Shown: positions 8,301-16,278 of the stretch, one piece after another
Position numbering within the stretch: position 1 is the stretch's first letter
How the letters are laid out: every line of letters starts with the position of its first letter
Origin: Clostridium fungisolvens
GTDB taxonomy: Bacteria > Bacillota > Clostridia > Clostridiales > Clostridiaceae
Reading direction: 5' to 3'
NCBI RefSeq assembly: GCF_014193895.1
Contig: NZ_BLZR01000001.1
Coordinates: 4,836,001 to 4,900,000, forward strand
DNA: 64,000 bases
Program-made: the position numbers and the translations under genes
Notes under the pieces: model-generated
Seen by the model: only the letters and a program-made list of their open reading frames with translations
Databases searched by the model: none
Told to the model about the DNA's origin: nothing

Positions 8301-11300
8301 ATGAAGACTGCATTATGGAAAGATTTCTTTCGTGAAGTCCGAAAATCACTAAGTAGATTTATTTCTATTTTTGCTATAGTATTTATCGGAGTTGCTTTTT
8401 TTGCAGGAATTAAAGCCACCTCCCCTGACATGAAGAACTCGATGGATCTATACTACGACAAATATAATCTCATGGATATCCGTATAATGTCAACGCTTGG
8501 ACTTACAAAAGATGATATAAATGCAATCAGTAATACCTCTGAAGTTGAAGCTGTTCAACCTGGTTATTTTACTGATGTGGTTAGTACCATTAATTCTACC
8601 GAATTTGTTTTTACAGTGCATAGCCTACCTTCAGATAAAATCTATAATTCAGATAACAATTATATTAATGCAATTAAGTTAACAGAGGGTAGATACCCTG
8701 AAAAGTCTGGTGAATGTATAATTGAAGATTCTTCTTCTATAATAGATTCAGGTCTCTCTATTGGGGATACAATTAAGGTAAGCTCCGGAAAATCTAAATC
8801 AATTACTGATGGAACCTTAACTACAGATGAATTTAAAATAGTTGGTAAAGCAGTAACTCCTTATTATCTTTCCTTTGAAAAAGGTTCTTCAGAAATCGGC
8901 AGTGGAAAAGTTAACTTTTTCATGATGGTTTTAGATAAAGACTTTGCCTTACCAGTTTATACAGAAGCTTTAGTAACAGTTCAAAATGCAAAACAATTAG
9001 ACTCTTTTAGTACTGAGTACAAAAAGCTTATATCTAAAGTAGTTACACCACTTGAAAACTTAGGCGAAGACAGGAGTATGATCAGACTTGATGAAGTAAA
9101 AAAAATGGCAATGGATGAACTGGAAAGAAATAAGAGAGAATTCGATGCCCAAAAGCAACTTTTTACAGATAAAATAAAAAAAGCCGAAGAGGACTTAAAT
9201 CAAGCTCAAATAAAGTTGGTTGCAGGAAAAGCTAAACTTGAAACCGAAAGAAAAAACTTTCTTAATAACTACACTCAGGCTTCAAAACAAATTTCTGACG
9301 GCGAAGTACAGTTAGCTCAAGGCAGACTTAAATATGAACAAGGCCTTGCTGAATATAATAAAGCTATATCAGAACATGGCAAAGATATAGACAATTTAAA
9401 CAAAGCAACACAAGCGGTAAATGATCTTCGTAGTCAGGCTAATGCTCAAATACAACAACTTAATAAAAGCTTGAGCGACCCTACTCTCTCTGAGGGGGAT
9501 AAACAATCATTAACACAACTTATTCAATTTTATAAAGCTTTTCTTTCCATTATGGATTTAGGAATAAACCCACTTAATGAACTTAACGATTATACTCAAG
9601 GACAAGTAGCCCGATCGAAATCAGAACTGGACAGTGGAAAAAAAGAGTTAGATCAGAAATCTGCTGAACTTGCAGTTGCCAAAAAAAGTCTTGAAACTGG
9701 AAAAAAACAAGCTAACGCTCAATTTGCTTCGTCTGAACAACAGTTAAAACAAGGAACAACAGAATATGAAAACGGAAAAACTGAACTTGAAAAAGAAAAA
9801 GCCGATGGTCAAAAAAAGCTTGATCAAGGTCAAGAAAAGATCATTCGTGCTGAAGATGAAATAGATAAAATATCAAAACCTCAATGGTATGTACTAGATA
9901 GAAACTTCAATTATAGCTATGTAGATTATGAAAAAACAGCTGATAGAATAGATGCTATAGCAAAGATATTTCCTGTATTTTTCTTTTTAGTAGCCAGTTT
10001 AGTATGCCTCACTACTATGACAAGAATGGTTGATGAACAAAGAGGTACTATTGGTGCCTATAAAGCGCTTGGCTACGGAAATAAATCAATAGCACTAAAA
10101 TATGTACTATATGCAGCAATTGCAAGTTTTCTAGGAGGTGTACTAGGGCTTTCCTTAGGAATGAATATTTTCCCATCAGTTATTTATAACGCTTGGTCAA
10201 TGATGTACACACTTCCTCCTCTTAAAACAGTTACTCAAATTCCATTGATGGTTATCAGTGTTCTTATAGGTGTTTTAGTGACCACACTTTCAGTGCTAGG
10301 AGCCTGCTACAAAGAATTAAGAGAAACTCCAGCACTACTTATGCTCCCTAAATCACCAAAGCCAGGAAAAACAATTTTTCTGGAGAAAATTTCTCCTATT
10401 TGGAAGAGATTATCCTTCTCTCAAAAAGTTACTGCACGTAATCTATTTAGATATAAAAAACGTTTTTTCATGACCATAATTGGTATTGCAGGTTGTTCCG
10501 CTCTACTACTTGCTGGATTCGGTTTAAGTAATTCTATAAGTCAGATTGTAAACAAACAATATAAGGAAATATTTACTTACGACTTGAACATGAACTATAA
10601 ACCAGGATCCACCGAAGAAGATCAATCTCGTGTGATGGATACTCTTAAGGATAATAGTAATGTGAAATCATATCTTCCTGGCACTGAATTGAATGCTAAG
10701 ATTAAAAATGGTAAGGACGACATTTCACTTACACTTATTGTTCCAAGTGATAATTACAAATTTAGAAACTATATTACTTTGAGAGAAAGAACTACTCAAA
10801 AGCCAATAATAATTCCTGAAAAAGGAGTTGTTATTAATGAAAAGCTGGCAAAAGAGTTAAATGTTCATATAGGGGATGCTATAGAACTAGACAATGGCGA
10901 TGGTGCTACAAAAAAAGTAGAGATTGCAGCAATTACTGAAAACTATGTATTCCATTATGCATATATGTCAGCAGAATACTATAAAGAAATTTACCGTCTT
11001 GCTCCAAAAACAAATAATCTTATGATTAAGCTAAATAAAACTAGTGCCGATGCAGAGAGCACCTTAGGAAGTATACTGATTAAAGATGGCAGCGTTGCAT
11101 CTGTTGAGTTCTATTCTTCTGCAGCTGACAAATTTAATGATACTGTAAAAATACTAAATAACATTGTTATTGTCATAATTTTATCTGCAGGCCTGTTAGC
11201 ATTTGTAGTTCTTTACAATCTTACTAATATAAACATTGGTGAAAGAATCAGAGAAATAGCTACCATTAAGGTATTGGGATTTTACAACAAAGAGGTTTCA

Positions 11301-11555
11301 ACTTATGTATACAGAGAGAATATAATACTTTCCATTATAGGTTCTGGTATTGGCCTTCTCATGGGTATAATTCTTCACAGATTCATAATGGTTTCCATTG
11401 AACAAGATGGAATAATGTTTGGAAATCACATTGATGGAATCAGTTTTCTATATTCATTCTTGATTACATTAGGTTTTGTTATTCTGGTAAATATCTTTAT
11501 GTATAGAAAATTAACAAATATCCCAATGGTTGAGTCTCTGAAGTCGATAGAATAA
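8301..11555 (+). CDS. Large FtsX-domain ABC permease with extracellular coiled coil
   Basis: A 1084-residue permease. A first membrane helix near residue 20-40 precedes an extracytoplasmic domain. Then comes a long charged heptad-rich region (about 260-535, many KKAEEDLNQAQ-like stretches) predicted to be a coiled coil. A first FtsX core with three helices follows at about 555-690, then a fourth helix (~725-745), a second extracytoplasmic domain and a second FtsX core at about 945-1080. This duplicated layout matches large Firmicute MacB-like exporters and the bacteriocin-resistance type permeases. Together with the upstream ATPase it forms a complete transporter. The coiled coil may reach across the cell wall or bind a partner. 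The substrate is inferred only from the operon context. Confidence 0.88.
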   Translation: MKTALWKDFFREVRKSLSRFISIFAIVFIGVAFFAGIKATSPDMKNSMDLYYDKYNLMDIRIMSTLGLTKDDINAISNTSEVEAVQPGYFTDVVSTINSTEFVFTVHSLPSDKIYNSDNNYINAIKLTEGRYPEKSGECIIEDSSSIIDSGLSIGDTIKVSSGKSKSITDGTLTTDEFKIVGKAVTPYYLSFEKGSSEIGSGKVNFFMMVLDKDFALPVYTEALVTVQNAKQLDSFSTEYKKLISKVVTPLENLGEDRSMIRLDEVKKMAMDELERNKREFDAQKQLFTDKIKKAEEDLNQAQIKLVAGKAKLETERKNFLNNYTQASKQISDGEVQLAQGRLKYEQGLAEYNKAISEHGKDIDNLNKATQAVNDLRSQANAQIQQLNKSLSDPTLSEGDKQSLTQLIQFYKAFLSIMDLGINPLNELNDYTQGQVARSKSELDSGKKELDQKSAELAVAKKSLETGKKQANAQFASSEQQLKQGTTEYENGKTELEKEKADGQKKLDQGQEKIIRAEDEIDKISKPQWYVLDRNFNYSYVDYEKTADRIDAIAKIFPVFFFLVASLVCLTTMTRMVDEQRGTIGAYKALGYGNKSIALKYVLYAAIASFLGGVLGLSLGMNIFPSVIYNAWSMMYTLPPLKTVTQIPLMVISVLIGVLVTTLSVLGACYKELRETPALLMLPKSPKPGKTIFLEKISPIWKRLSFSQKVTARNLFRYKKRFFMTIIGIAGCSALLLAGFGLSNSISQIVNKQYKEIFTYDLNMNYKPGSTEEDQSRVMDTLKDNSNVKSYLPGTELNAKIKNGKDDISLTLIVPSDNYKFRNYITLRERTTQKPIIIPEKGVVINEKLAKELNVHIGDAIELDNGDGATKKVEIAAITENYVFHYAYMSAEYYKEIYRLAPKTNNLMIKLNKTSADAESTLGSILIKDGSVASVEFYSSAADKFNDTVKILNNIVIVIILSAGLLAFVVLYNLTNINIGERIREIATIKVLGFYNKEVSTYVYRENIILSIIGSGIGLLMGIILHRFIMVSIEQDGIMFGNHIDGISFLYSFLITLGFVILVNIFMYRKLTNIPMVESLKSIE

Positions 11556-11587
11556 GTTATCATCACAATTTAGACTTGGAGGCAAAT

Positions 11588-12955
11588 ATGGAAAGAAAAT
11601 ATTATGACTTAAGCGCAGCTCAAAAAATATTACTTCTTAGCCAAAAATATACTCTTCATAAGCAAGTGAATAATGTCTGCACATCGATATTGATGGATAC
11701 AGAACTTGATTTTGAAATGTTAAAGAAGGCTATACAAAAAGCATATGAAAGAAATGATTCCTTAAGAGTTAGACTTATAAAGTTAGACAAGGAAATTAAA
11801 CAATATTTCCTGGAAAATGAAGAGCCCTATATAGGTTATCTAGATTTTAGAGGCAAATCCTTAGAAGAAATGGAAAATAAATTATATAAGCTAGCCAGCA
11901 AACCAATAACAGGCTTTGAAAAACAACTTAGTAAGGTATATATGCTTCATTCCTTTGATGGAAGATGTGGAATTTACTTTGCAGTAAGTCATATGATTTT
12001 AGATTCTTGGGCAATAACTACATTTTTTAAAGATGTTTTAGCTGTATATGATTCACTAATAAATCATACTGATTTGCCTAAGCCATTATATTCTTATGAA
12101 GAACTCCTCATAAAAGATTTAGATTATAAAAATACTGAAGCCTATAAAAAAGATCTTGAATTCTGGGAAAAAACTCTCAATATATCAGAACCAATCTTTA
12201 CTGATGTAAATGGAGTTTCTGTACTTGAAAAATATCGTGCAAAGCATAAAAATCCTAATTTACGTTATGCACCGATATTTAGCTTGTTTACAAAAGCTAA
12301 GAATGTAATGTTGCCAGTCCCTAAAGAATTAGTAGTTTCTATGGAAGCCTTCTGTACCTCAAACAAACTTCCAATGCAATCGTTAGTGCTACTAGCGTAT
12401 TCCAACTACTTTTCAAAAGTAAATAATAAGGAAAATGATATTAGCATACACACAGTAGTTGCAAGAAGAGGTACCTTAAAAGAAAAAAATTCTGGTGGAA
12501 CTAGAGTTCATTTTATGCCTTTAAGGATTATTCTTAAGGGAGATCACACTTTTAAAGAAGGCTGCGAAATCATAAGTGAAAAGCAAAATGAAATCTATAG
12601 GCACTCATCAATTAGTCCACTTGAAGTTATGGATCTATGGCATAAGTTGTTCAATATTCCCCAAATCGGCACATACCTTTCAACAGCATTAACTTTTCAA
12701 CCAGTAAAATTGGTAGCTCCTAATGGAGTTAGAATTGAAACAAAATGGTACGGAAATGGTGCTGCTGCAAATCCTTTATATTTGACAGTAATGGATGGTG
12801 ATGGCACTGGATCACTTAAGTTTTACTATGAATATCAAACCCATAGAATATCTTTTGACACAGTACAGAGACTTCATGCTCACATGATTAAAGTCTTTGA
12901 AACTGGAACAAGTAATCCCGAGGTAACCATAGATGCATTGCTAAATATCAATTAA
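11588..12955 (+). CDS. Stand-alone condensation-domain protein (NRPS C-domain-like acyltransferase)
   Basis: A 455-residue protein of the CoA-dependent acyltransferase / NRPS condensation fold. The catalytic HHxxxDG motif appears as SHMILDS (around 134-140): the second, catalytic His and the Asp are kept while the first His and final Gly are replaced by Ser. A later region GTRVHFMPLRI resembles the conserved C-domain latch region. No adenylation or carrier domain is fused. I infer that it joins the acyl group carried by the ACP to an amine or alcohol acceptor. GGAGG lies just before the ATG at 11588; a TTG at 11576 is part of that site. It is the last gene of the operon, before a strong terminator. 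Confidence 0.8.
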   Translation: MERKYYDLSAAQKILLLSQKYTLHKQVNNVCTSILMDTELDFEMLKKAIQKAYERNDSLRVRLIKLDKEIKQYFLENEEPYIGYLDFRGKSLEEMENKLYKLASKPITGFEKQLSKVYMLHSFDGRCGIYFAVSHMILDSWAITTFFKDVLAVYDSLINHTDLPKPLYSYEELLIKDLDYKNTEAYKKDLEFWEKTLNISEPIFTDVNGVSVLEKYRAKHKNPNLRYAPIFSLFTKAKNVMLPVPKELVVSMEAFCTSNKLPMQSLVLLAYSNYFSKVNNKENDISIHTVVARRGTLKEKNSGGTRVHFMPLRIILKGDHTFKEGCEIISEKQNEIYRHSSISPLEVMDLWHKLFNIPQIGTYLSTALTFQPVKLVAPNGVRIETKWYGNGAAANPLYLTVMDGDGTGSLKFYYEYQTHRISFDTVQRLHAHMIKVFETGTSNPEVTIDALLNIN

Positions 12956-12960
12956 ATTAA

Positions 12961-13010
12961 TAAAGGCCAGTAGCTACTTTTGTTTTATCAAATCTAGCTA
13001 TAGGCCTTTT
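12961..13010. terminator. Bidirectional terminator ending the acyl-assembly operon
   Basis: Inverted repeat TAAAGGCCAGTAGCTA / TAGCTATAGGCCTTTT (one mismatch) between the condensation gene and the convergent CD3324-like gene. A- and T-tracts flank both sides. Confidence 0.9.
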
Positions 13011-13021
13011 ATACTTATTTA

Positions 13022-13315
13022 TCATTCTGTATTAGTCTTAATCACGTTTTTCCTTTGCTGACCAATAATCCTTCTTATACTTTTATCTGAAAGATAATAT
13101 TCCTTAGCTAAATCAAAGATTGCCACACCACTTATATACTTCAGATAAATTTCTTCATTTCTTCTTTTTAAAGTACTTCTTGAACCGCTATTTTCTCCCC
13201 ATTTCTTTTGCTCTTCTTCTCTTCTAGGTATATATAAATATTCACCATTCACATATTCTTGAATAATTTTTACTATATCATCTGGTAAAACATTGTATGC
13301 ATTACTATATTTCAT
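13022..13315 (-). CDS. CD3324-family small DNA-binding protein
   Basis: A 97-residue basic protein of the clostridial CD3324 family (Mor-like). Residues 45-90 form a helix-turn-helix: a GSRSTLKRRNEEIYLKY stretch, then ISGVAIFDLAKEYYLSDKSI, which reads as a typical recognition helix pair. The ATG at 13315 is chosen because GGAGGAG precedes it; an in-frame start 13 codons earlier lacks a site. It is probably a small transcription regulator, with unknown targets. It converges on the acyl-assembly operon and shares its terminator, so there is no direct operon link. Confidence 0.75.
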   Translation of the reverse strand: MKYSNAYNVLPDDIVKIIQEYVNGEYLYIPRREEEQKKWGENSGSRSTLKRRNEEIYLKYISGVAIFDLAKEYYLSDKSIRRIIGQQRKNVIKTNTE

Positions 13316-13361
13316 ATCTTTACTCCTCCAAAAATTTATTTTTTGTTGAAGCAAAGACCAA

Positions 13362-13397
13362 AAAAACTGCTACAAAGCTATGTTTGCAACAGTTTTT
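13362..13397 (-). terminator. Hairpin upstream of the CD3324-like gene
   Basis: AAAAACTG / CAGTTTTT outer stem with additional pairing (CAAA / TTTG) and a T-run on the minus strand. It lies between a possible leader peptide and the regulator gene, so it could be a leader attenuator or the end of a small RNA. Confidence 0.6.
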
Positions 13398-13568
13398 ATT
13401 CTTAATATAAAGGAATAAATGTATGAAATCATCTATTAAATCACCTAATGCTGAATAATTGAACGATAATTAAAGCCCTTTAATGAAAATCAAAAAGAAC
13501 TTAATAACACCACATAATTCAGCATCAGCTATTTTAACAAATTAATCTCCAAGCAAAGCATAGCCGAT

Positions 13569-13628
13569 TTAGTTTTTATGGCCTTCGCAAGGAGTGTTCC
13601 TTAATCCCAATTCATGTTTATAAATCAT
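13569..13628 (-). CDS. Possible 19-residue leader peptide
   Basis: A short frame reading MIYKHELGLRNTPCEGHKN, with AAAGGTG about 6-9 bases before the ATG. It is followed on the same strand by two hairpins and then the CD3324-like gene. Only the ribosome site and the context support it, so it is weak. No family is recognised. Confidence 0.25.
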   Translation of the reverse strand: MIYKHELGLRNTPCEGHKN

Positions 13629-13978
13629 ACTGTTTACACCTTTCATACATAATTGCATCTAATTATTTTAATAAATTACATTTATATTATACAGTTTTTT
13701 TATAAGGTTCTCAATTAGAATTTTATGCCTTTATACAAAAGGATACTCTATTTTTTATCATGCTTTGCAAATACCTCTCCATTACTGGCAGGTATCATAC
13801 AACAAAAATAGTTGAATATAACTTTCTGTGCTCATAATCATTACAGAACTATAAATTAGATTGAGCCCTTATTTTAAATCATGTTATTATTTTATTATAG
13901 AAATTCAATGAATATTATCATATTTGTTCAAACTAATGATAAAAAATAATATGTCTTAGAAAAGAGGTACTGAATCTT

Positions 13979-14641
13979 ATGAAAGTTTTTATAAAGAAAC
14001 ATCAATATAATTATATAAAGAGATGCTTAAATGACTTAAGTAATACTTACAAAACTTGTTCAGACAGCAATGTCATTGATGCTTTTAAAGCATATACACA
14101 GGACAAAATCTTCAATCTTTTTGCCAATTTAACTGAAGAAGAAAAAGAACTACTAAGCCTTAACAAAATAACTGAACCATCTCATATCAATAATTATTTA
14201 TCTAATTTAGATGAATACGTGTATGGTATGCCTGTAATCACAAATGCGCAAATCAGTAAATTGTTTAAAAAAGAAAAGAAACTTAAACTGCCAGACTTAA
14301 ATCAAGAAAATTCAAAGAATGTATACCTAGGTTGGATCGATAAATCCACTAACAAATTATTTGTAGCATACAATATGGGCGAAAAGCTAATAGGCATGGC
14401 CTGTAGAATAACAAGCACTGACTCTAAGAAAGCTAATATCTGTTCCTTATGCAATTGTATACACGTAGAAAACGAAGTAGCCTTTGTTTCACCTATCTGT
14501 AAGACATCTAATGCTTCAGAAGGTGGCTATAAATCAATAGGATTTACAGTATGTTTGGATAGTGTGAAATGTAATGAGCGAATAGAATCTGTGGAAAAAC
14601 TTGAGGATATCTTAAAAGAAGTTAACAATATAAAGTTATAA
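13979..14641 (+). CDS. FusB/FusC-family elongation factor G-binding protein
   Basis: A 220-residue two-domain protein: an N-terminal four-helix bundle (about 1-75) and a C-terminal treble-clef zinc finger with C155, C158, C192 and C198 (CSLC ... VCLDSVKCN). This matches FusB-type proteins that bind EF-G and free it from stalled, fusidic-acid-locked ribosomes, giving resistance or helping recovery of translation. AAGAGGT lies about 11 bases before the ATG. It is monocistronic: R1 repeat copy A follows the stop by six bases. Whether it confers fusidic acid resistance here is not shown; chromosomal relatives are common in Firmicutes. Confidence 0.85.
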   Translation: MKVFIKKHQYNYIKRCLNDLSNTYKTCSDSNVIDAFKAYTQDKIFNLFANLTEEEKELLSLNKITEPSHINNYLSNLDEYVYGMPVITNAQISKLFKKEKKLKLPDLNQENSKNVYLGWIDKSTNKLFVAYNMGEKLIGMACRITSTDSKKANICSLCNCIHVENEVAFVSPICKTSNASEGGYKSIGFTVCLDSVKCNERIESVEKLEDILKEVNNIKL

Positions 14642-14646
14642 TGATA

Positions 14647-14738
14647 TGTACCACTTCATATTGAAACTTATTATTTTTAAATTTTCTCACCTGAACCCGT
14701 GAGAGTTTTAAAAATAGATTTCGGATTGAAGTGGTACA
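14647..14738 (+). repeat. R1 palindromic element, copy A
   Basis: A 92-bp imperfect palindrome with perfect 11-bp ends TGTACCACTTC / GAAGTGGTACA. Inside is a second long stem around a TTCTCAC / GTGAGAG hairpin flanked by TTTAAA-type pairing. It starts six bases after the fusB-like stop and has the same orientation as copy C. Confidence 0.9.
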
Positions 14739-14789
14739 TCTTTATCAAGACTTGATTTATTGGCATTAACATAGAGCTTAATAGCAAAA

Positions 14790-14840
14790 AGCACCGTTAA
14801 GTAGTTAAAAAGGTATCTTTCTAACTACTATAACGGTGCT
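14790..14840 (-). terminator. Terminator of the Rrf2 regulator gene
   Basis: AGCACCGTTA / TAACGGTGCT plus a GTAGTTA / TAACTAC extension. On the minus strand it is followed by TTTTTGC. Confidence 0.85.
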
Positions 14841-14854
14841 ATTTTAACTACTCA

Positions 14855-15358
14855 TTACTTTCTGCTATTATTGAACCATTCAATTGTTTCTCTTTCTATA
14901 TCCTTAGGAAGTTTTTTATTATATACCTCATCATATAACCATGCTAATGTCTTACTATTTAGGTGTTTTCTCATTTCATCTTCTGCTTCTAGCATTACAA
15001 CTTTTATTAGGCAAGGGCATTTCGTATGTGAATCTGGTAAGTTATCCTTATCTAATAATATATTGTTTTGCCTAATTTCTGCACATTGGAAGAAAGGCTC
15101 ACTTCCTTCTACAGCTTCAACAACATTCCAAAAGGTTATCTCTTCTGCACTACGAGCTAATGCATAGCCGCCCTTTACACCTGGTATAGATTTTATAATT
15201 CCTGCCCTACTCAATTTTGCATATACCTTTGATAGATATGTTTCTGAAACACCTTGAAATGTTGCTAAATCTCGTATACCCACAGATTTACCTTCTTCTA
15301 GTTTTACCATATATAATAAACAATGTAGTGCGTATTCTACTCCAATTGAAAATTTCAT
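14855..15358 (-). CDS. Rrf2-family transcriptional regulator
   Basis: A 167-residue dimeric winged-helix regulator. The N-terminus (MKFSIGVEYALHCLLYM) and the recognition region (SETYLSKVYAKLSRAGII, GVKGGYALAR wing) are typical of IscR/NsrR/CymR relatives. Cysteines C92, C114 and C116 lie in the region where Fe-S ligands sit in IscR and NsrR, although the spacing differs, so a redox- or Fe-S-sensing role is plausible but not proven. It is divergent from a flavoprotein-ferredoxin pair whose promoter carries a GACAA-TTGTC palindrome. I infer that it controls that pair. AAAGGAG precedes the start. Confidence 0.88.
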   Translation of the reverse strand: MKFSIGVEYALHCLLYMVKLEEGKSVGIRDLATFQGVSETYLSKVYAKLSRAGIIKSIPGVKGGYALARSAEEITFWNVVEAVEGSEPFFQCAEIRQNNILLDKDNLPDSHTKCPCLIKVVMLEAEDEMRKHLNSKTLAWLYDEVYNKKLPKDIERETIEWFNNSRK

Positions 15359-15473
15359 TCCATTTATACTCCTTTAAACATCTTGTGACCTTCTTTTATA
15401 ATAGCTTATTATTTATTCTCATTCAAGATATAGCTTTAACAGTAAATATATACATTTTTACAAAACATTTTTA

Positions 15474-15502
15474 TTGACAACATAAAAGAAAAATTATATT
15501 AT
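15474..15502 (+). promoter_or_regulatory. Promoter of the flavoprotein-ferredoxin operon
   Basis: -35 TTGACA (15474-15479) and -10 TATTAT (15497-15502) with 17-bp spacing; an overlapping TATAAT lies at 15500-15505. Confidence 0.75.
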
Positions 15503-15509
15503 AATTCTA

Positions 15510-15522
15510 GACAATAGTTGTC
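15510..15522. promoter_or_regulatory. Candidate Rrf2 operator
   Basis: GACAATAGTTGTC, a GACAA-3-TTGTC palindrome at the expected transcription start just after the -10. Binding there would block transcription of the flavoprotein-ferredoxin pair. Confidence 0.55.
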
Positions 15523-15561
15523 GACGATAAATGTTATCCATAATTTTAGGAGGAATATAAT

Positions 15562-15933
15562 ATGTTTACAGAAAAATTTCTTGAAGTATTAAATCATGAA
15601 GGTGTAGTTTCTATTGTGACTTGTGCAAATAACAAGGCTCATGTTGCTAACACATGGAATAGTTATTTAGTTATCGTAGAGGGTAATAAAATTTTGATTC
15701 CTGCAGCTGCTATGCTTAACACAGAAGAAAATATCAATTCTAACCCTGAGGTTAAATTAACTCTTGGTAGTAAAGAAGTAATGGGTTATAACTATATGGG
15801 AACTGGTTTTTTACTTGAGGGAACTGCTAAATTCTTAAAAGAAGGCGAACACTTTAAGATGATGAGAGAAAAATACCCATTCCTAACAAGAGTATTAGAA
15901 GTTACAGTTAACTCTTGTAAACAAACACTTTAA
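15562..15933 (+). CDS. Pyridoxamine 5'-phosphate oxidase-like FMN-binding protein
   Basis: A 123-residue split-barrel flavin protein, resembling the small FMN-binding proteins of sulfate reducers and clostridia. The N-terminal FLEVLNHEGVVSIVTC segment and the central ILIPAAAMLNTEENINSNPEV region (FMN phosphate contacts) fit this family. TAGGAGGA precedes the ATG. A 2[4Fe-4S] ferredoxin gene starts 15 bp after its stop, so the two probably form an electron-transfer couple. The operon has a strong promoter with an inverted-repeat operator and faces an Rrf2 regulator. The physiological electron acceptor is unknown; a role in oxidative or nitrosative stress is inference. Confidence 0.85.
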   Translation: MFTEKFLEVLNHEGVVSIVTCANNKAHVANTWNSYLVIVEGNKILIPAAAMLNTEENINSNPEVKLTLGSKEVMGYNYMGTGFLLEGTAKFLKEGEHFKMMREKYPFLTRVLEVTVNSCKQTL

Positions 15934-15948
15934 TCAAAGGAAAAAACT

Positions 15949-16125
15949 ATGCCTAGAAGAATTAACAAATCAGATTGTGTTGGTTGTGGAACTTGCCAAA
16001 GAGTATGTATTGTTGGATGTATAACAGAAGAAGCTGATAAAAAGAGATTAATTAATGAGTCTGCATGTGTTGACTGCGGAGCTTGCCAGTATGCTTGCCC
16101 TAAGAAATGCATATCTCAAAATTAA
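15949..16125 (+). CDS. 2[4Fe-4S] ferredoxin
   Basis: A 58-residue ferredoxin. Cysteines C10, C13, C16, C20 and C40, C43, C46, C50 form two CxxCxxCxxxC motifs, plus C24 and C54, which complete the usual cross-arrangement of two cubane clusters. The second motif ends in the classical Cys-Pro; the first has Cys-Ile instead. AAAGGAAAA precedes the ATG. It directly follows the FMN-binding protein gene and ends before a terminator, so the flavin protein and ferredoxin are probably co-expressed redox partners controlled by the neighbouring Rrf2 protein. Confidence 0.93.
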   Translation: MPRRINKSDCVGCGTCQRVCIVGCITEEADKKRLINESACVDCGACQYACPKKCISQN

Positions 16126-16218
16126 TTAAGATGGTAGCTCTGAAATGAATTAACAAAAGGATAATATATCTAATAAGTTTTGTATAAACTAGTTAAATGA
16201 CGCTGACTATTTAAAACT

Positions 16219-16252
16219 CACCACAGAAATCTTATTCCTGTGGTGATTTTTT
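16219..16252 (+). terminator. Terminator of the flavoprotein-ferredoxin operon
   Basis: CACCACAG / CTGTGGTG stem followed by ATTTTTT. It also separates the operon from the convergent rlmH gene. Confidence 0.9.
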
Positions 16253-16278
16253 ATCATTAAAAAAATTAATAAACTCAC

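Larger units (their letters stand above)
13316..13978. other. 663-bp intergenic region with hairpins and a possible leader peptide
   Basis: There is no long gene here. On the minus strand a 19-codon frame (13569-13628) is preceded by AAAGGTG. Further along in the same direction there is a 12-bp stem (13448-13459 with 13514-13525, one mismatch) and a terminator-like hairpin (13362-13397). These could form a small transcript upstream of the CD3324-like gene. The part nearest fusB contains a short inverted repeat around 13770-13795 (ATACCT / AGGTAT), possibly leader structure. The remainder is AT-rich with no recognisable signal. Confidence 0.4.

Noticed and set aside
13550..13620. Possible c-di-GMP riboswitch on the plus strand before the fusB-like gene
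   Set aside because: GCAAAGC..TAGCC..TATGGCC vaguely resembles the GEMM core, but the AGGCAAACC part and tetraloop-receptor are missing and the gene is 360 bp away.
15930..16112. 60-codon minus-strand frame
   Set aside because: It is the shadow of the ferredoxin gene, whose cysteine motifs are unmistakable on the plus strand.
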